Source of the DNA: Rubellimicrobium roseum
GTDB taxonomy: Bacteria; Pseudomonadota; Alphaproteobacteria; Rhodobacterales; Rhodobacteraceae
Length of the DNA: 42,954 bases
Assembly: GCF_006152145.1 (NCBI RefSeq)
Contig: NZ_VDFV01000033.1
Location: forward strand, 1-42,954
Direction of reading: 5' to 3'
The notes under the pieces are model-generated. The model saw only the letters and a program-made list of their open reading frames with translations, was not told the origin of the DNA and searched no databases. A program made the position numbers and the translations under genes. This document shows positions 1 to 8,388 of this stretch, one piece after another. Each line of letters starts with the position of its first letter. Position 1 is the first letter of the stretch.

Positions 1-1355
1 AACGCGATCTGAGCGAGGATGTGAGCGAGCGCGCAAAGCAGGGCAGCGAAGGCTGCGGCCAGCCGCTTCAGGTTGACGGCCGCTGCCGTCAGGAAGGCCT
101 GGATCTTCATGTTGCCCAGGCCCCGCCGGACGGCCCGCGCAAGGCCGTGCCAGGTTTTGGCTTCGCCGTGATAGCCCTCCGACCGCCAGCGGTGGCGCTG
201 GTAGAGGCGATGGTCCTCCTCCGACCAGCGTTCCCGGCGCCGACGGGCGCGCAAGAGCGCGGGATAGTCGTCCCCGAGCACCACCGCCTTGTTGACGCGT
301 CCCTTGGAGAGGCAGAGCGGGGCGAGGCTGCATCGCTTGCAGTCGTTGGCTCGGGAGGTGAAGAAGCGGCCGTGCTTCACCGGTCGGCCGGGCTTCAGGA
401 TCTTGCCCCGCGGGCACTTCAGGATGTCGTGCTTGGCGTCATACCGGAAGCGCCGCATCGGCACCGGGCTGCGGATCGGCTCGGCCTTGGGCGGGATGAC
501 AGCCTCGACCCTCCGCCGCTCCAGTCCGCCGAACACCTTGGCGTAGGCGTAACCTGCGTCGGCGGTCGCAGTCTTGATCGCCACGCCGGTGGTCGCGGCC
601 GTCGCGTCGAGGCGATCGAGCACGACTTGTCCCTCATTCACCTCGCCGGTGGTGACCTCGACGTCGAGCACCACCCCGCAGAGGTCGTCGATCACCCCGT
701 GCTGCTTGTAGGAGGGCTCCAGGCGGCGGTTGCGGCCCGTTGTTGCCATCGAAGCGTCCGGGTCGGTGGTGCAGATCTTCTTGAACCGACCGGTCTTCTT
801 CGAGTCCCGCAGGTCCCGGTCCGGCTCAGCATCCGGCGTGGCCCCGCCGCTGGCGGACGTGACCGCCTCCACATGCTGCGCAGCCAGGCTCTCCCAGCTC
901 ACATCGGCGCGGATCAGCGAGGCGTCGATGTGGACCACCTCGCCCTTGGCGATGCCGGCCGCGACGCAAGCCTGGACGGTGCGCTCGAAGATGCGCCGGA
1001 ACCGCTCCGCCCCCCAGCGCTGGCGGATGCGGGTGAGCGTGGAATGGTCAGGCAACGGCTCGGTCAGCCTAAAGCCGCAGAACCAGCGGATCGCGATGTT
1101 GACGGCCGCCTCGCGCAGAAGCCGGCGGTCGTGGACGATCCCCAGCAGAAAGCCCGCCAGCATCAGCCGGACCGCCACCTCGGGCGCGATGCCAGGCCGG
1201 CCGTTGTCGGGGCAGTAGAGATCGGCCACCTCGGGGCGCAGCCACGAGAGATCGAGCACCCGGTCCACCCGCGCCAGCACGTGCTCGTCCGGGATCAGAT
1301 CGCGCAGGCTGCCGACGAAGAACTCGTATTGCTCGCTCCGCGTCGTGCCCAGCAT
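1..1355 (-). CDS. IS1182-family transposase, runs off the left edge
   Basis: DDE transposase that would cut and move its own element. Read from ATG at 1355 the minus strand is open for 451 codons to the window edge with no stop, so the 3' end is missing but probably short, because 450-500 aa is usual for the family. The N-terminus reads MLGTTRSEQYEFFV and continues with the DUF772-type region (DHSTLTRIRQRWG). The catalytic acidic residues appear to be the Asp of VVHIDASLIRADV, the Asp of ATADAGYAYAKVF and the Glu of RSEGYHGEAK. A Cys-pair region (NDCKRCSLAPLC) precedes the last motif. The 551-codon open frame on the opposite strand is its shadow. Confidence 0.85.
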   Translation of the reverse strand, partial: MLGTTRSEQYEFFVGSLRDLIPDEHVLARVDRVLDLSWLRPEVADLYCPDNGRPGIAPEVAVRLMLAGFLLGIVHDRRLLREAAVNIAIRWFCGFRLTEPLPDHSTLTRIRQRWGAERFRRIFERTVQACVAAGIAKGEVVHIDASLIRADVSWESLAAQHVEAVTSASGGATPDAEPDRDLRDSKKTGRFKKICTTDPDASMATTGRNRRLEPSYKQHGVIDDLCGVVLDVEVTTGEVNEGQVVLDRLDATAATTGVAIKTATADAGYAYAKVFGGLERRRVEAVIPPKAEPIRSPVPMRRFRYDAKHDILKCPRGKILKPGRPVKHGRFFTSRANDCKRCSLAPLCLSKGRVNKAVVLGDDYPALLRARRRRERWSEEDHRLYQRHRWRSEGYHGEAKTWHGLARAVRRGLGNMKIQAFLTAAAVNLKRLAAAFAALLCALAHILAQIA

Positions 1356-1418
1356 GGACCGCCTCCCAAGCCGACAACTCGGAGGGAATCACGGGCAGAG
1401 GACTTTCTCAACAGCCCC
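1..1418 (-). mobile_element. IS1182-type insertion sequence, one end visible
   Basis: The element carries the transposase frame described next and ends near 1418. Its visible terminus, read inward on the minus strand, is about GGGCTGTTGAGAAAGTCC. The end interrupts an IS256-type transposase gene exactly where that family continues after the TWQRCRV motif, so this element inserted into the older one. The other end and any target duplication lie outside the window. The boundary is good to a few bases. Confidence 0.75.
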
Positions 1419-2164
1419 ACGCGGCACCTCTGCCAGGTTGCCCCGATGACCCGCTGGATCGCCGCCTTGAGGCCCTCATGCGCATCCGAGATGACCAGCT
1501 TCACGCCTCTGAGGCCACGCCGGACGAGGTCCTTCAGGAACGTGGCCCAGAAGGTCTCCGCCTCCGAGGGGCCGATGTGCAGGCCCACGATCTCGCGCCG
1601 GCCGTCCCGGTTGGCAGCCACGGCGATTATAGCGGCCACCGAGACGATGCGCCCGCCTTCACGCACCTTGAGGTAGGTGGCGTCGAGCCAGAGATAGGGC
1701 CACTCGCCTTCCAGCGGGCGCTTGAGGAAGGCGCCCACACGCTCGTCGATCTCCTTGCAGAGTTTGGAGACCTGGCTCTTCGAGATGCCGCTCAGGCCCA
1801 TGGCTTGGACGAGATCGTCGACCTTCCTCGTCGAGACGCCCGCGATCCAGGCCTCCTGGATGACGGACACCAGCGCCTTCTCCGTCGTCTTCCTCGCCTC
1901 GAGGAAGGGCGGGAAGTAGCTCCCCGTCCTGAGCTTGGGGATGCGCAGGTTGAGCTGCCCGAGCCGGGTGTCGAGCGAGCGGTCCCGATAGCCGTTGCGC
2001 CAGGTCGAGCGCTCGCCGCTGCGCTCGTATCGTGCCGCTCCGATCAGCCCCTCCACATCGGCCTCCATCAGGATCTGGAGCACGGTCTCAGCCAGGCTGC
2101 GGAGGAAGTTGCCATCGTCGGCCTTTTGCAGCGCCTCCAAAAGCGCCATTCTGTCGTCGGTCAT
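1419..2164 (-). pseudogene. IS256-family (mutator type) transposase, C-terminally truncated
   Basis: Catalyses transposition of IS256-type elements when intact. I chose ATG 2164 (MTDDRMALLEALQKADDG) because this is the usual family N-terminus; a further ATG at 2203 is in frame. The first two catalytic aspartates are visible (YLWLDATYLKVREGG and VISDAHEGL). The frame then reaches GATWQRCRV, and the expected continuation (HFMRN and the distal Glu) is replaced by the end of the IS1182-type element, adding about 40 foreign codons to a stop at 1295. About 250 of the usual 400 residues remain and the third catalytic residue is absent, so it should be inactive. Confidence 0.85.
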
Positions 2165-2219
2165 CGGGTCCTCGTGGCTTAGGGTGAAGTCGGACAACTC
2201 CACCTTAGCCGCACACCCC
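1419..2219 (-). mobile_element. IS256-type insertion sequence, 5' part
   Basis: Left over from an IS256-family element interrupted by the IS1182-type insertion. Its own terminus is probably near 2219, where the minus strand begins GGGGTGTGCGGCTAAGG, directly before the istB start codon at 2221. The rest of the element should lie beyond the IS1182-type copy, left of the window. Confidence 0.65.
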
Positions 2220-2220
2220 G

Positions 2221-2898
2221 ATGGCCACCCCCGCCTACACCGGAAAGTCCACCACCTCCGGGGACGCTACCGTGGAGCTCGAGCTGATCGACCGCGAACG
2301 GCGGATGGTGGAGCGCCGCATCAAGGCGGCAAAGTTCCCCGCCACCAAGAGCCTCGACAGCTTCGACTTCCGGGCGATCCCCAGTCTGAACAAGATGCTG
2401 GTGTTGGAACTAGCCCGCTGCGAATGGATCCTGCGGCGCGAGAACGTCATCGCTCTCGGCCCGAGCGGCACCGGCAAGACCCACGTTGCCCTCGGCCTCG
2501 GTTTGGCCGCTTGCCAGAAGGGCCTCTCCGTCGGCTTCACCACCGCCGCCGCCCTCGTGCATGAGCTGATGGAGGCCCGCGACGAGCGCCGGCTCCTGCG
2601 CCTCCAAAAGCAGCTCGCCAGCCACAAGCTCCTCATCATCGACGAGCTGGGCTTCGTGCCGCTGTCGAAGACCGGGGCGGAGCTGCTGTTCGAGCTGATC
2701 TCCCAGCGCTACGAGCGCGGCTCCACGCTGATCACCAGCAACCTGCCGTTCGACGAGTGGACCGAGGTCTTCGGCTCCGAGCGCCTCACCGGGGCGCTGC
2801 TCGACCGGCTGACCCACCACGTCACCATCCTCGAGATGAACGGCGACAGCTACCGCCTCGGCCAGAGCCGCTCCCGAACGGCGAAGACGAACAGGTAA
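2221..2898 (+). CDS. istB: IstB-like ATP-binding helper protein of an IS21 element
   Basis: AAA+ ATPase that assists the IstA transposase in target selection. The Walker A motif is GPSGTGKTH near residue 80, Walker B is LLIIDELGFVPLS near residue 140, and the C-terminus HHVTILEMNGDSYRL is the normal family ending. At 225 aa it is shorter than the roughly 245-265 aa expected. The N-terminal leader (MATPAYTGKSTTSGDATVE) runs directly into LELIDRERRMVERRIK, so about 40 residues of the N-terminal helical region seem deleted in frame; this is from memory of the family. Without IstA in view and with this deletion, activity is doubtful. Confidence 0.8.
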   Translation: MATPAYTGKSTTSGDATVELELIDRERRMVERRIKAAKFPATKSLDSFDFRAIPSLNKMLVLELARCEWILRRENVIALGPSGTGKTHVALGLGLAACQKGLSVGFTTAAALVHELMEARDERRLLRLQKQLASHKLLIIDELGFVPLSKTGAELLFELISQRYERGSTLITSNLPFDEWTEVFGSERLTGALLDRLTHHVTILEMNGDSYRLGQSRSRTAKTNR

Positions 2899-2912
2899 CC
2901 CGCGCCCTCCCG

Positions 2913-2930
2913 TCGGCCCTGACGGGCCGA
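2913..2930. terminator. Hairpin downstream of istB
   Basis: TCGGCCC (2913-2919) and GGGCCGA (2924-2930) form a perfect 7-bp stem with a 4-nt loop 15 bp after the istB stop. There is no T tract, so this is at best a weak terminator. Confidence 0.3.
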
Positions 2931-3065
2931 AGCGCCTCGGCCCGCGCCAGCTCTGTGGAAAGCGCACGGGCCAAGGCGATGCCCCATTCCCAGCGTCAGG
3001 CTCCATCCGCCAAGTGGCCGACTATCGCGTCGCCCTTTGGCTGGAAATTGCTCCGCCGTTGACAG

Positions 3066-4001
3066 ATCGCCATCGCCGCCGCGAAGGCTGGCAAGCACAT
3101 CATCTGCGAAAAGCCGCTCGCGCGGACCATTGAGGAGGCCCGCGCCATGGCGGAGGCCGTGCGCGAGGCGGGCGTCATCCACATGGTCGCCTTCAACTAC
3201 CGCCGCACACCCGCCGTGGCGCTCGCCAAGAAGTACATCGAGGAAGGCCGGATCGGCCGCATCCTGAACTTCCGCGGCACCTATCTCCAGGACTGGTCCG
3301 CCGACCCTGACGGGCCGCTCTCCTGGCGTTTCCAGAAGCGGATCGCGGGGTCCGGGACGACGGGCGACATCGCGACCCATGTCGTGGACCTCGCCCACTA
3401 CCTCGTGGGGCCGATCGCCGAGGTGAACTCGATGGTCCATACCTACGTCACGACCCGGCCGATCCAGCAGGGCGGCGTCGACAAGCTCGGCGCTTCCGAG
3501 AAGTCGGCCGCCGCCGAACGGGGCGAGGTGGACGTGGACGACGAGGTCATCTCCATGCTGCGCTTCGAGAATGGCGCGGTGGGCTCCCTTGAGGCGTCCC
3601 GCAACGCCTGGGGCCGCAACAACTTCATCACGCTCGAGATCCACGGCACCGAGGGCTCGATCCACTTCAACTACGAGCGTCGCGACGAGCTCCAGGTGAT
3701 GTTCCGGAACGACCCAGCGGACGCGCGGGGCTTCCGCACCGTCTACACCGGCCCGGCGCATCCCTATGGCGAGGGGCTCTGGCCCATTCCGGCCCTCGGC
3801 ATCGGCTACTCCGAGACCAAGATCGTCGAGTGCCGGGACTTCTTCGCCGCCATCGCCCAGAACAAGCTGCCCTCGCCCAACTTCGAGGACGGCCTCAGGA
3901 CCGAGTACGTGGCCGATGCGCTCCTGCGGTCCGGCGAGACCGGACACTGGGAGCGGGTCGAGGGGTCGGCAGGGGCCCGGGCCCAGGAGCGCGTCGCATG
4001 A
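3066..4001 (+). pseudogene. Gfo/Idh/MocA-family oxidoreductase, N-terminus lost to IS21 insertion
   Basis: NAD(P)-dependent sugar or inositol dehydrogenase family. The reading frame is open from 3066, immediately after the IS21 end, with IAIAAAKAGKHIICEKPLA; the EKP motif is the family's cofactor and substrate lysine motif. The catalytic-type segment GSGTTGDIATHVVDLAHYL follows, and the C-terminus is complete. The N-terminal Rossmann GxGxxG segment (about 70-80 residues) is missing. The first ATG is at 3147, downstream of EKP. The stop overlaps the ATPase start (ATGA at 3998), so it belonged to the same operon and probably oxidised the sugar that the transporter imports. Confidence 0.85.
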
Positions 4002-5572
4002 GCACGCCCGCGGCCGTCCGCATGACGGGCATCTCCAAGTCCTTCGGGGGCGTCCGCGCCCTCGATGCGGTGGACTTCGAGGTGCTTCCGGGTGAGGTCC
4101 ACGCCCTGCTCGGCGGCAACGGCGCGGGCAAGAGCACGATCCTCAAGGTGCTGAACGGCGTCCACAAGCCGGACGCCGGGACCGTCGAGGTGGGCGGCCG
4201 GGTCCTCAAGGCGCACACGCCTGAGGAGTCCCGCGCCGCCGGCATTGCCATGAACTACCAGGAGATGAGCCTGATCCCGACGCTCACCGTTGCGCAGAAC
4301 GTCTTCCTGACGCGCGAGGCACGGACGGGGCGGGGCCTCATCGACGACAAGGAGGCCGAGCGGCGCACGGCCCAGATCTTCGACCTGCTCGAGGTGCGGG
4401 TCGATCCTCGCGCCCGGGTGGGGGACCTCGGCGCGGGCTCGAGGCAGCTGACCGAGATCGCCAAGGCGATCAGCAAGGACGCCAAGGTCCTGATCCTCGA
4501 CGAGCCCTCGACCGCGCTCGCCGTGTCGGACGTGGAGCGGCTCTTCGTCTTCCTGCGCAAGCTCAAGGCCAAGGGCGTCGCCATCGTCTATGTCAGCCAC
4601 CGCATGGACGAGATCGCGCGCATCGCCGACCGCGCCACGATCCTGCGCGACGGGCGGCACGTCATCACCGCGCCGCTCTCGGAGCTGCCCATCGACACCA
4701 TGATCGAGCACATCGTCGGCAAGAGGTCCAAGGGGCTGGCCGACGTGGCGCGAGGGGATGTGTCCCGGGGCGAGGTACTCCTTGAACTCAGAAACGTCAC
4801 CGGGCGGCACAAGCCGGACAACCTGAACCTCACGGTGCACCGGGGCGAGGTGGTGGGTCTCGCGGGCCTACTCGGTTCGGGTAGGTCGGCCACGGCACGG
4901 GTGATTGCAGGGATCGAGCCGCATGTCGCGGGTGAGATCCGCATCAAGGGCTACCCGGTCCCGATCCGTACGCCTGGCGAGGCCATCGGGGCGGGCGTGG
5001 CGCTGGTGCCCGAGGACCGGGCCCGGCAGGGCGTGATCGGGGCGCATTCCGTCGCCTCGAACCTTACCATGGGTATCCTCGACCGCCTATCGCGCGGGGG
5101 GCTCGAGGACCGCACCAGGATTCGAGAGATCGCGGATGCCCAGATCAAGCGCCTCGCCATCAAGACGGCGGGGCGGGACGTAGCGGTCTCGACCCTCTCG
5201 GGGGGCAACCAGCAGAAGGTGGTGATCGGGAAGTGGCTCGCCGCCGACCCGGACATCCTGGTGCTGGACGAGCCGACGGCCGGCATCGACATCGGCTCGA
5301 AGTCCGAGATCATCCGGCTCGTCCGAGACCTCGCCGCGCAGGGCAAGGCCATCGTCTTCATCTCGTCGGAGCTCTCCGAACTCCTGACCGCCTGTGACCG
5401 CATCGTGGTCATGGCCGATGGCAAGGCCTGGGCGGACCAGCCGCGCGCCGCCTTCGACGACTCCTTGGTCCCCGAGGAGGACACTGCGCACCGGCTCCAG
5501 GCCGCCGAGCGCAAGCTGCAAGCCGCCATCCAGGAGGCCCTCATCGCAGGACAGGAGGAACCCCGTGTCTGA
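3998..5572 (+). CDS. Sugar ABC transporter ATP-binding protein (RbsA/MglA type)
   Basis: Cytoplasmic ATPase driving a CUT2-class sugar importer. It has 524 aa with two ABC domains. Domain 1 has Walker A GGNGAGKST and Walker B VLILDEPSTAL, with a degenerate signature (LGAGSRQ). Domain 2 has a degenerate Walker A (GLLGSGRSA), a canonical signature LSGGNQQK and Walker B ILVLDEPTAGID. This asymmetry is normal for RbsA proteins. ATG 3998 is chosen because it overlaps the preceding stop and gives the standard start before KSFGGVRAL; the frame is open 56 codons further upstream inside the oxidoreductase. The substrate cannot be inferred, since no periplasmic binding protein is in the window. Confidence 0.93.
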   Translation: MSTPAAVRMTGISKSFGGVRALDAVDFEVLPGEVHALLGGNGAGKSTILKVLNGVHKPDAGTVEVGGRVLKAHTPEESRAAGIAMNYQEMSLIPTLTVAQNVFLTREARTGRGLIDDKEAERRTAQIFDLLEVRVDPRARVGDLGAGSRQLTEIAKAISKDAKVLILDEPSTALAVSDVERLFVFLRKLKAKGVAIVYVSHRMDEIARIADRATILRDGRHVITAPLSELPIDTMIEHIVGKRSKGLADVARGDVSRGEVLLELRNVTGRHKPDNLNLTVHRGEVVGLAGLLGSGRSATARVIAGIEPHVAGEIRIKGYPVPIRTPGEAIGAGVALVPEDRARQGVIGAHSVASNLTMGILDRLSRGGLEDRTRIREIADAQIKRLAIKTAGRDVAVSTLSGGNQQKVVIGKWLAADPDILVLDEPTAGIDIGSKSEIIRLVRDLAAQGKAIVFISSELSELLTACDRIVVMADGKAWADQPRAAFDDSLVPEEDTAHRLQAAERKLQAAIQEALIAGQEEPRV

Positions 5573-6536
5573 CACCTCTCTCGCCACCCGCCGGACGACC
5601 GGCTCGACCGGCTTCTTCGCCAACTGGCGGCAGTACATCATCTACATCGGCTTTGTCGTCATCTTCCTCGTCTTCGCGGCGACGCTGAACGACAAGGGGT
5701 TCCTGAACCCCAACAACCTCCTCAACATCGTCCGCCAGACAGCGATGATTGCGGTCATGGCCATCGCGATGACCTTCGTCCTCTCGGCGGGCGAGATCGA
5801 CCTGTCGGTGGGCGCGGTGGCGGGGCTCACCACGGTGACGGTGGCCATGGCCATCGCCGCGGCGGGGCCGGTTGCGGGCGTGTTCGCCGGGCTGGCCACG
5901 GGGCTCGCGGTCGGCATGTTCAACGGCTGGCTCACCACGCGGATCGGCATCCCGTCATTTCTGACCACGCTCGCCATGATGGGCATCGCCAAGGGCGTCG
6001 CCATGTGGATCTCGGACACGGCGGCGGTGCCGATCCTGTCGCCCGGCTATGCCTGGGTCTTCGGCGGGGGCTCCCTAGGTCCCGTCCCGGTCCTTCTTCT
6101 TTGGACTTTGGTGCTGGGCGTCATCGGCCATGTCGTGCTGCGCCGCACGGGCTTCGGGCGACGGGTGCTCGCCACCGGCGGGGGTGAGACGGCCGCGCGC
6201 TATTCGGGCATCGACACGCGCTCCGTAAAGTTCCGCGTCCTGGTCATCTCCTCCATGGCGGCGGCGCTCGCCGGGATGCTCTACGCCGGCCGCCTCCAAT
6301 CCGGGCGATTCCAACTCGGTGAGGGGGACGAGCTGTCGGTCATCGCGGCCGCTGTGCTGGGGGGCACGAGCCTGTTCGGCGGGATGGGGACCGTGATCGG
6401 CACAATCGTCGGGGCGATGATGATCGGCCTCATCAACAACGGGCTTATCCTGATGGGCCTCGACTTCAGCCAGCAACTCATCGCGCGGGGCGGGATCATC
6501 ATCCTGGCCGTGGCGCTCAGCCAGAAGAAGTCCTGA
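5565..6536 (+). CDS. Sugar ABC transporter permease (RbsC type)
   Basis: Inner-membrane permease, 323 aa, with hydrophobic helices throughout and the family motif LSAGEIDLSVGAVAGL. The start is GTG 5565, preceded by AGGAGG with good spacing and overlapping the ATPase stop by 8 bp, indicating translational coupling. The cytoplasmic EAA-like loop region (VLATGGGETAARYSGI) and the C-terminal GGTSLFGGMGTVIGT segment are intact. It should pair with the upstream ATPase; the periplasmic binding protein is presumably encoded upstream of the insertion point or lost. Confidence 0.92.
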   Translation: MSDTSLATRRTTGSTGFFANWRQYIIYIGFVVIFLVFAATLNDKGFLNPNNLLNIVRQTAMIAVMAIAMTFVLSAGEIDLSVGAVAGLTTVTVAMAIAAAGPVAGVFAGLATGLAVGMFNGWLTTRIGIPSFLTTLAMMGIAKGVAMWISDTAAVPILSPGYAWVFGGGSLGPVPVLLLWTLVLGVIGHVVLRRTGFGRRVLATGGGETAARYSGIDTRSVKFRVLVISSMAAALAGMLYAGRLQSGRFQLGEGDELSVIAAAVLGGTSLFGGMGTVIGTIVGAMMIGLINNGLILMGLDFSQQLIARGGIIILAVALSQKKS

Positions 6537-6537
6537 T

Positions 6538-6840
6538 ATGGCACACGTCACGATTATCGGCACAGTCGTGGCCAAGCCCGAGACGCGCGAGGAGCTCGAA
6601 AGGCTCCTCGCCGCGCAGGTCGAGCCCACGCGGGCCGAGCCCGGTTGCCTCAACTACGATTTCCATACCGACGCCGAGGATCCCTGTACCTTCGTCTTCT
6701 ACGAGAACTGGCGGAGCCAGGCCGACCTCGACGCGCATCTCGCCATGCCGCATCTGCGGCCGCTCTTCTCCCAGCTCGACCGGCTGCTCGCCCGGCCCGT
6801 GGAGATCCGCCACCTGACCATGCTGAGCGAGATGGCCTAA
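6538..6840 (+). CDS. ABM-domain protein (antibiotic biosynthesis monooxygenase fold)
   Basis: 100-aa ferredoxin-like alpha/beta protein starting 1 bp after the permease stop. Family features are a first strand (VTIIGTVVAKPETREEL), EPGCLNYDFH in the middle, FVFYENWRSQADLDAHL, and a C-terminal H-L-R repeat region. Such proteins accompany sugar operons and may act as mutarotase-like or redox enzymes, but the substrate is unknown. It closes the transporter operon. Confidence 0.85.
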   Translation: MAHVTIIGTVVAKPETREELERLLAAQVEPTRAEPGCLNYDFHTDAEDPCTFVFYENWRSQADLDAHLAMPHLRPLFSQLDRLLARPVEIRHLTMLSEMA

Positions 6841-7166
6841 GCTGCCAATCGAGCACCGATGCTGTGTGCGTCGGCACTGTGCGCTTGCTTCAAACCTATC
6901 CGGGCCATGACCCCTAAGCACCGGGGCCTTGTCAGAGGATTGAGAAGACTCGAAAGTCGCGCTTCAGGGTAGCGCTCACCCGGCTACAAATCAAAGTCGC
7001 ATAACAAACATTATGTCCTCGGCCATCTAACCGGCAGGGTATCGGACAGTTCAGGTGGCACCCTGAGTCAAATGCACTCGTCGCAGTTCAGAAGCACTGG
7101 TCGCCCCTAAACGGGATCTCCGTTGCTTGCTGCTGAAAGCCCGGTCAGACGATCCGCGGCCAACCT
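6841..7166. other. Gene-free spacer with a short tandem repeat
   Basis: 326 bp between the ABM gene and the convergent toxin gene. I see no gene. AT content is higher around 6990-7015. The segment GCACTCGTCGC (7074-7084) recurs as GCACTGGTCGC (7094-7104), an 11-bp direct repeat with 20-bp period, followed by CCCC. Repeated short motifs of this kind are typical of IS21 termini, so this may be a relic of an element end. Confidence 0.35.
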
Positions 7167-7586
7167 TCAAGCCCACGGGTTGACCACCTCCACCCCCGTC
7201 CCCTCGAAATCGCCCGTGTTGCGCGTGGCCACCTGCAGGCCCTGGCTCCGGGCGATGGCGGCGATCATCGCATCAGCCATGGAAATAGGCCGCCCCGCCT
7301 CGCGCCGCTCGGCCTGGATGGCGGCGTAGGCCCGGGCCGCGGCCCCGCCCTCGAAGGGCAGCACCCGGCCGGCGAAGTCCTGCGCGAGCACCGCCTCGAG
7401 CGCGGTCGTGAGCGCCTCGCGCCGTCGGCCGGCGGGCAGGAGCGCCAGACCGGTGCGGAGCTCGGCCTCGGTCACGGCCGTGAGGAAGAGCGTGCTCGCG
7501 TCCTGCGCCGAGAGCCAGCGCAGGACGCGCTCGTCCGGCACGGGCCGCATGGGCTCGGACACGACGTTGGTATCGAGAACGATCAC
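7167..7586 (-). CDS. PIN-domain toxin (VapC/FitB type)
   Basis: Mg2+-dependent ribonuclease toxin, 139 aa, starting at GTG 7586. PIN-fold acidic residues are visible in MIVLDTNVVSE (Asp5), in TEAELRTG, and in the C-terminal SMADAMIAAIARSQGL with ATRNTGDFEGTGVEVVNPW, which is the FitB-like ending. It lies 27 bp downstream of its antitoxin gene on the same strand. The pair likely stabilises the replicon, being directly beside the replication module. Confidence 0.9.
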   Translation of the reverse strand: MIVLDTNVVSEPMRPVPDERVLRWLSAQDASTLFLTAVTEAELRTGLALLPAGRRREALTTALEAVLAQDFAGRVLPFEGGAAARAYAAIQAERREAGRPISMADAMIAAIARSQGLQVATRNTGDFEGTGVEVVNPWA

Positions 7587-7613
7587 AACAGGTACACCCC
7601 CGGCCGAGCCACG

Positions 7614-7862
7614 TCAGTCGAAGGTGGGGGCGGTGCGCCCGGGCTCGCGCGGCGGGACAGTCTCCCCGACCTCGACGCCACCCAGGGGAGCGAAGCGCGC
7701 CCGGATGGCCGCGCCGAGGTCGCGCGGGCCCGGGGAGCTGAGGGCTGCGGCGCGCAGGACGGCGCGCGCCTCCTCCTCCATCGACACGCCCCGCTCGGCC
7801 GCGCGCCGGCGCAGGCCCTGCTTCACGGTCTCGTCGAGGTTGCGGATGGTCAGGCTGGCCAT
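7614..7862 (-). CDS. Ribbon-helix-helix antitoxin (FitA/VapB type)
   Basis: 82-aa antitoxin that neutralises the downstream PIN toxin and represses their promoter. ATG 7862 gives MASLTIRNLDETVKQGLRRRAAERG, a textbook FitA N-terminus: the first strand (ASLTIRNL) contacts DNA and the helices dimerise. An upstream start at 7916 is in frame but adds unrelated residues and would cover the palindromic operator. The C-terminal tail (GETVPPREPGRTAPTFD) would wrap the toxin. Confidence 0.88.
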   Translation of the reverse strand: MASLTIRNLDETVKQGLRRRAAERGVSMEEEARAVLRAAALSSPGPRDLGAAIRARFAPLGGVEVGETVPPREPGRTAPTFD

Positions 7863-7901
7863 GACGGCGGGCTCCCAGGCTGGACACGGGAAGGATAGGA
7901 G

Positions 7902-7920
7902 GTGATTGCAGTGCAATCAA
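7902..7920. promoter_or_regulatory. Palindromic operator before the FitAB-type pair
   Basis: TGATTGCA (7903-7910) and TGCAATCA (7912-7919) form a perfect 8-bp inverted repeat around one base, 40 bp upstream of the antitoxin ATG. FitA-type proteins bind such inverted repeats to autoregulate. Confidence 0.6.
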
Positions 7921-8124
7921 CCTTGCAAGCCGCCTTCCTCATTGACGCCGTCCAGGGTGGAATGTGCCCGACTGCAAGCCGTTTTCACCCATCACAAATT
8001 ACGTCGATTATGCTGACCTCGCATCGGGGGTGAGACACGACGCCGACGAGCAGCAGCCTTTGGTGCCGCGCAGCCGGTGCGCGAGGCCTCGCCAAGTCCC
8101 ACAATCGAAGATAGACATGCTCCA

Positions 8125-8150
8125 CTCTATGGTTTTATAAAATCATAGAG
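8125..8150. promoter_or_regulatory. 26-bp AT-rich palindrome near the replication module
   Basis: CTCTATG (8125-8131) and CATAGAG (8144-8150) flank a TTTTATAAAA core. The whole 26 bp is self-complementary except for one G/T pair. It stands out in very GC-rich DNA and lies 440 bp upstream of repC, in a 700-bp region without genes. It could be a binding site for a partition or replication regulator or an ordinary operator; it does not match the repABC parS pattern GTTN10AAC. Confidence 0.5.
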
Positions 8151-8388
8151 CAGTCCCGCTTTGGAGCCATCCCTCATGGTCCTGCCGCTCAACTCAGGGC
8201 CGCTTCACCTGCGCCCCTTGTCATCGATAAGCGCCGGTCCAACCTCCAGGACGAGCTGGTGGATCGACAAGTGTTTGTCGGCCGCAAAGCGACGCTCCGT
8301 TAAGGACTGTTTGTGCCGCTCGCTGGGCGCGTGTAACGCTGCGCCCCGAGACTCTGATTCAGCCATGGAGGCGCCGGCAGCAGCCTAG

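Larger units (their letters stand above)
2220..3064 (+). mobile_element. IS21-type element, istB end
   Basis: Contains istB followed by 166 bp of non-coding DNA, ending in CTCCGCCGTTGACA at 3064. IS21 elements end in CA, and directly after this point an oxidoreductase reading frame resumes in mid-gene, which fixes the element edge. istA is not in the window; the IS256-type element sits where it should precede istB. Confidence 0.65.

Noticed and set aside
21-1676. 551-codon open frame on the + strand
   Set aside because: Its translation is low-complexity and it lies opposite the IS1182-type and IS256-type transposase frames, which are clearly real.
2913-2930. Hairpin after istB as the IS21 terminal repeat
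   Set aside because: The element continues to 3064, where the oxidoreductase frame resumes, so the hairpin is internal.
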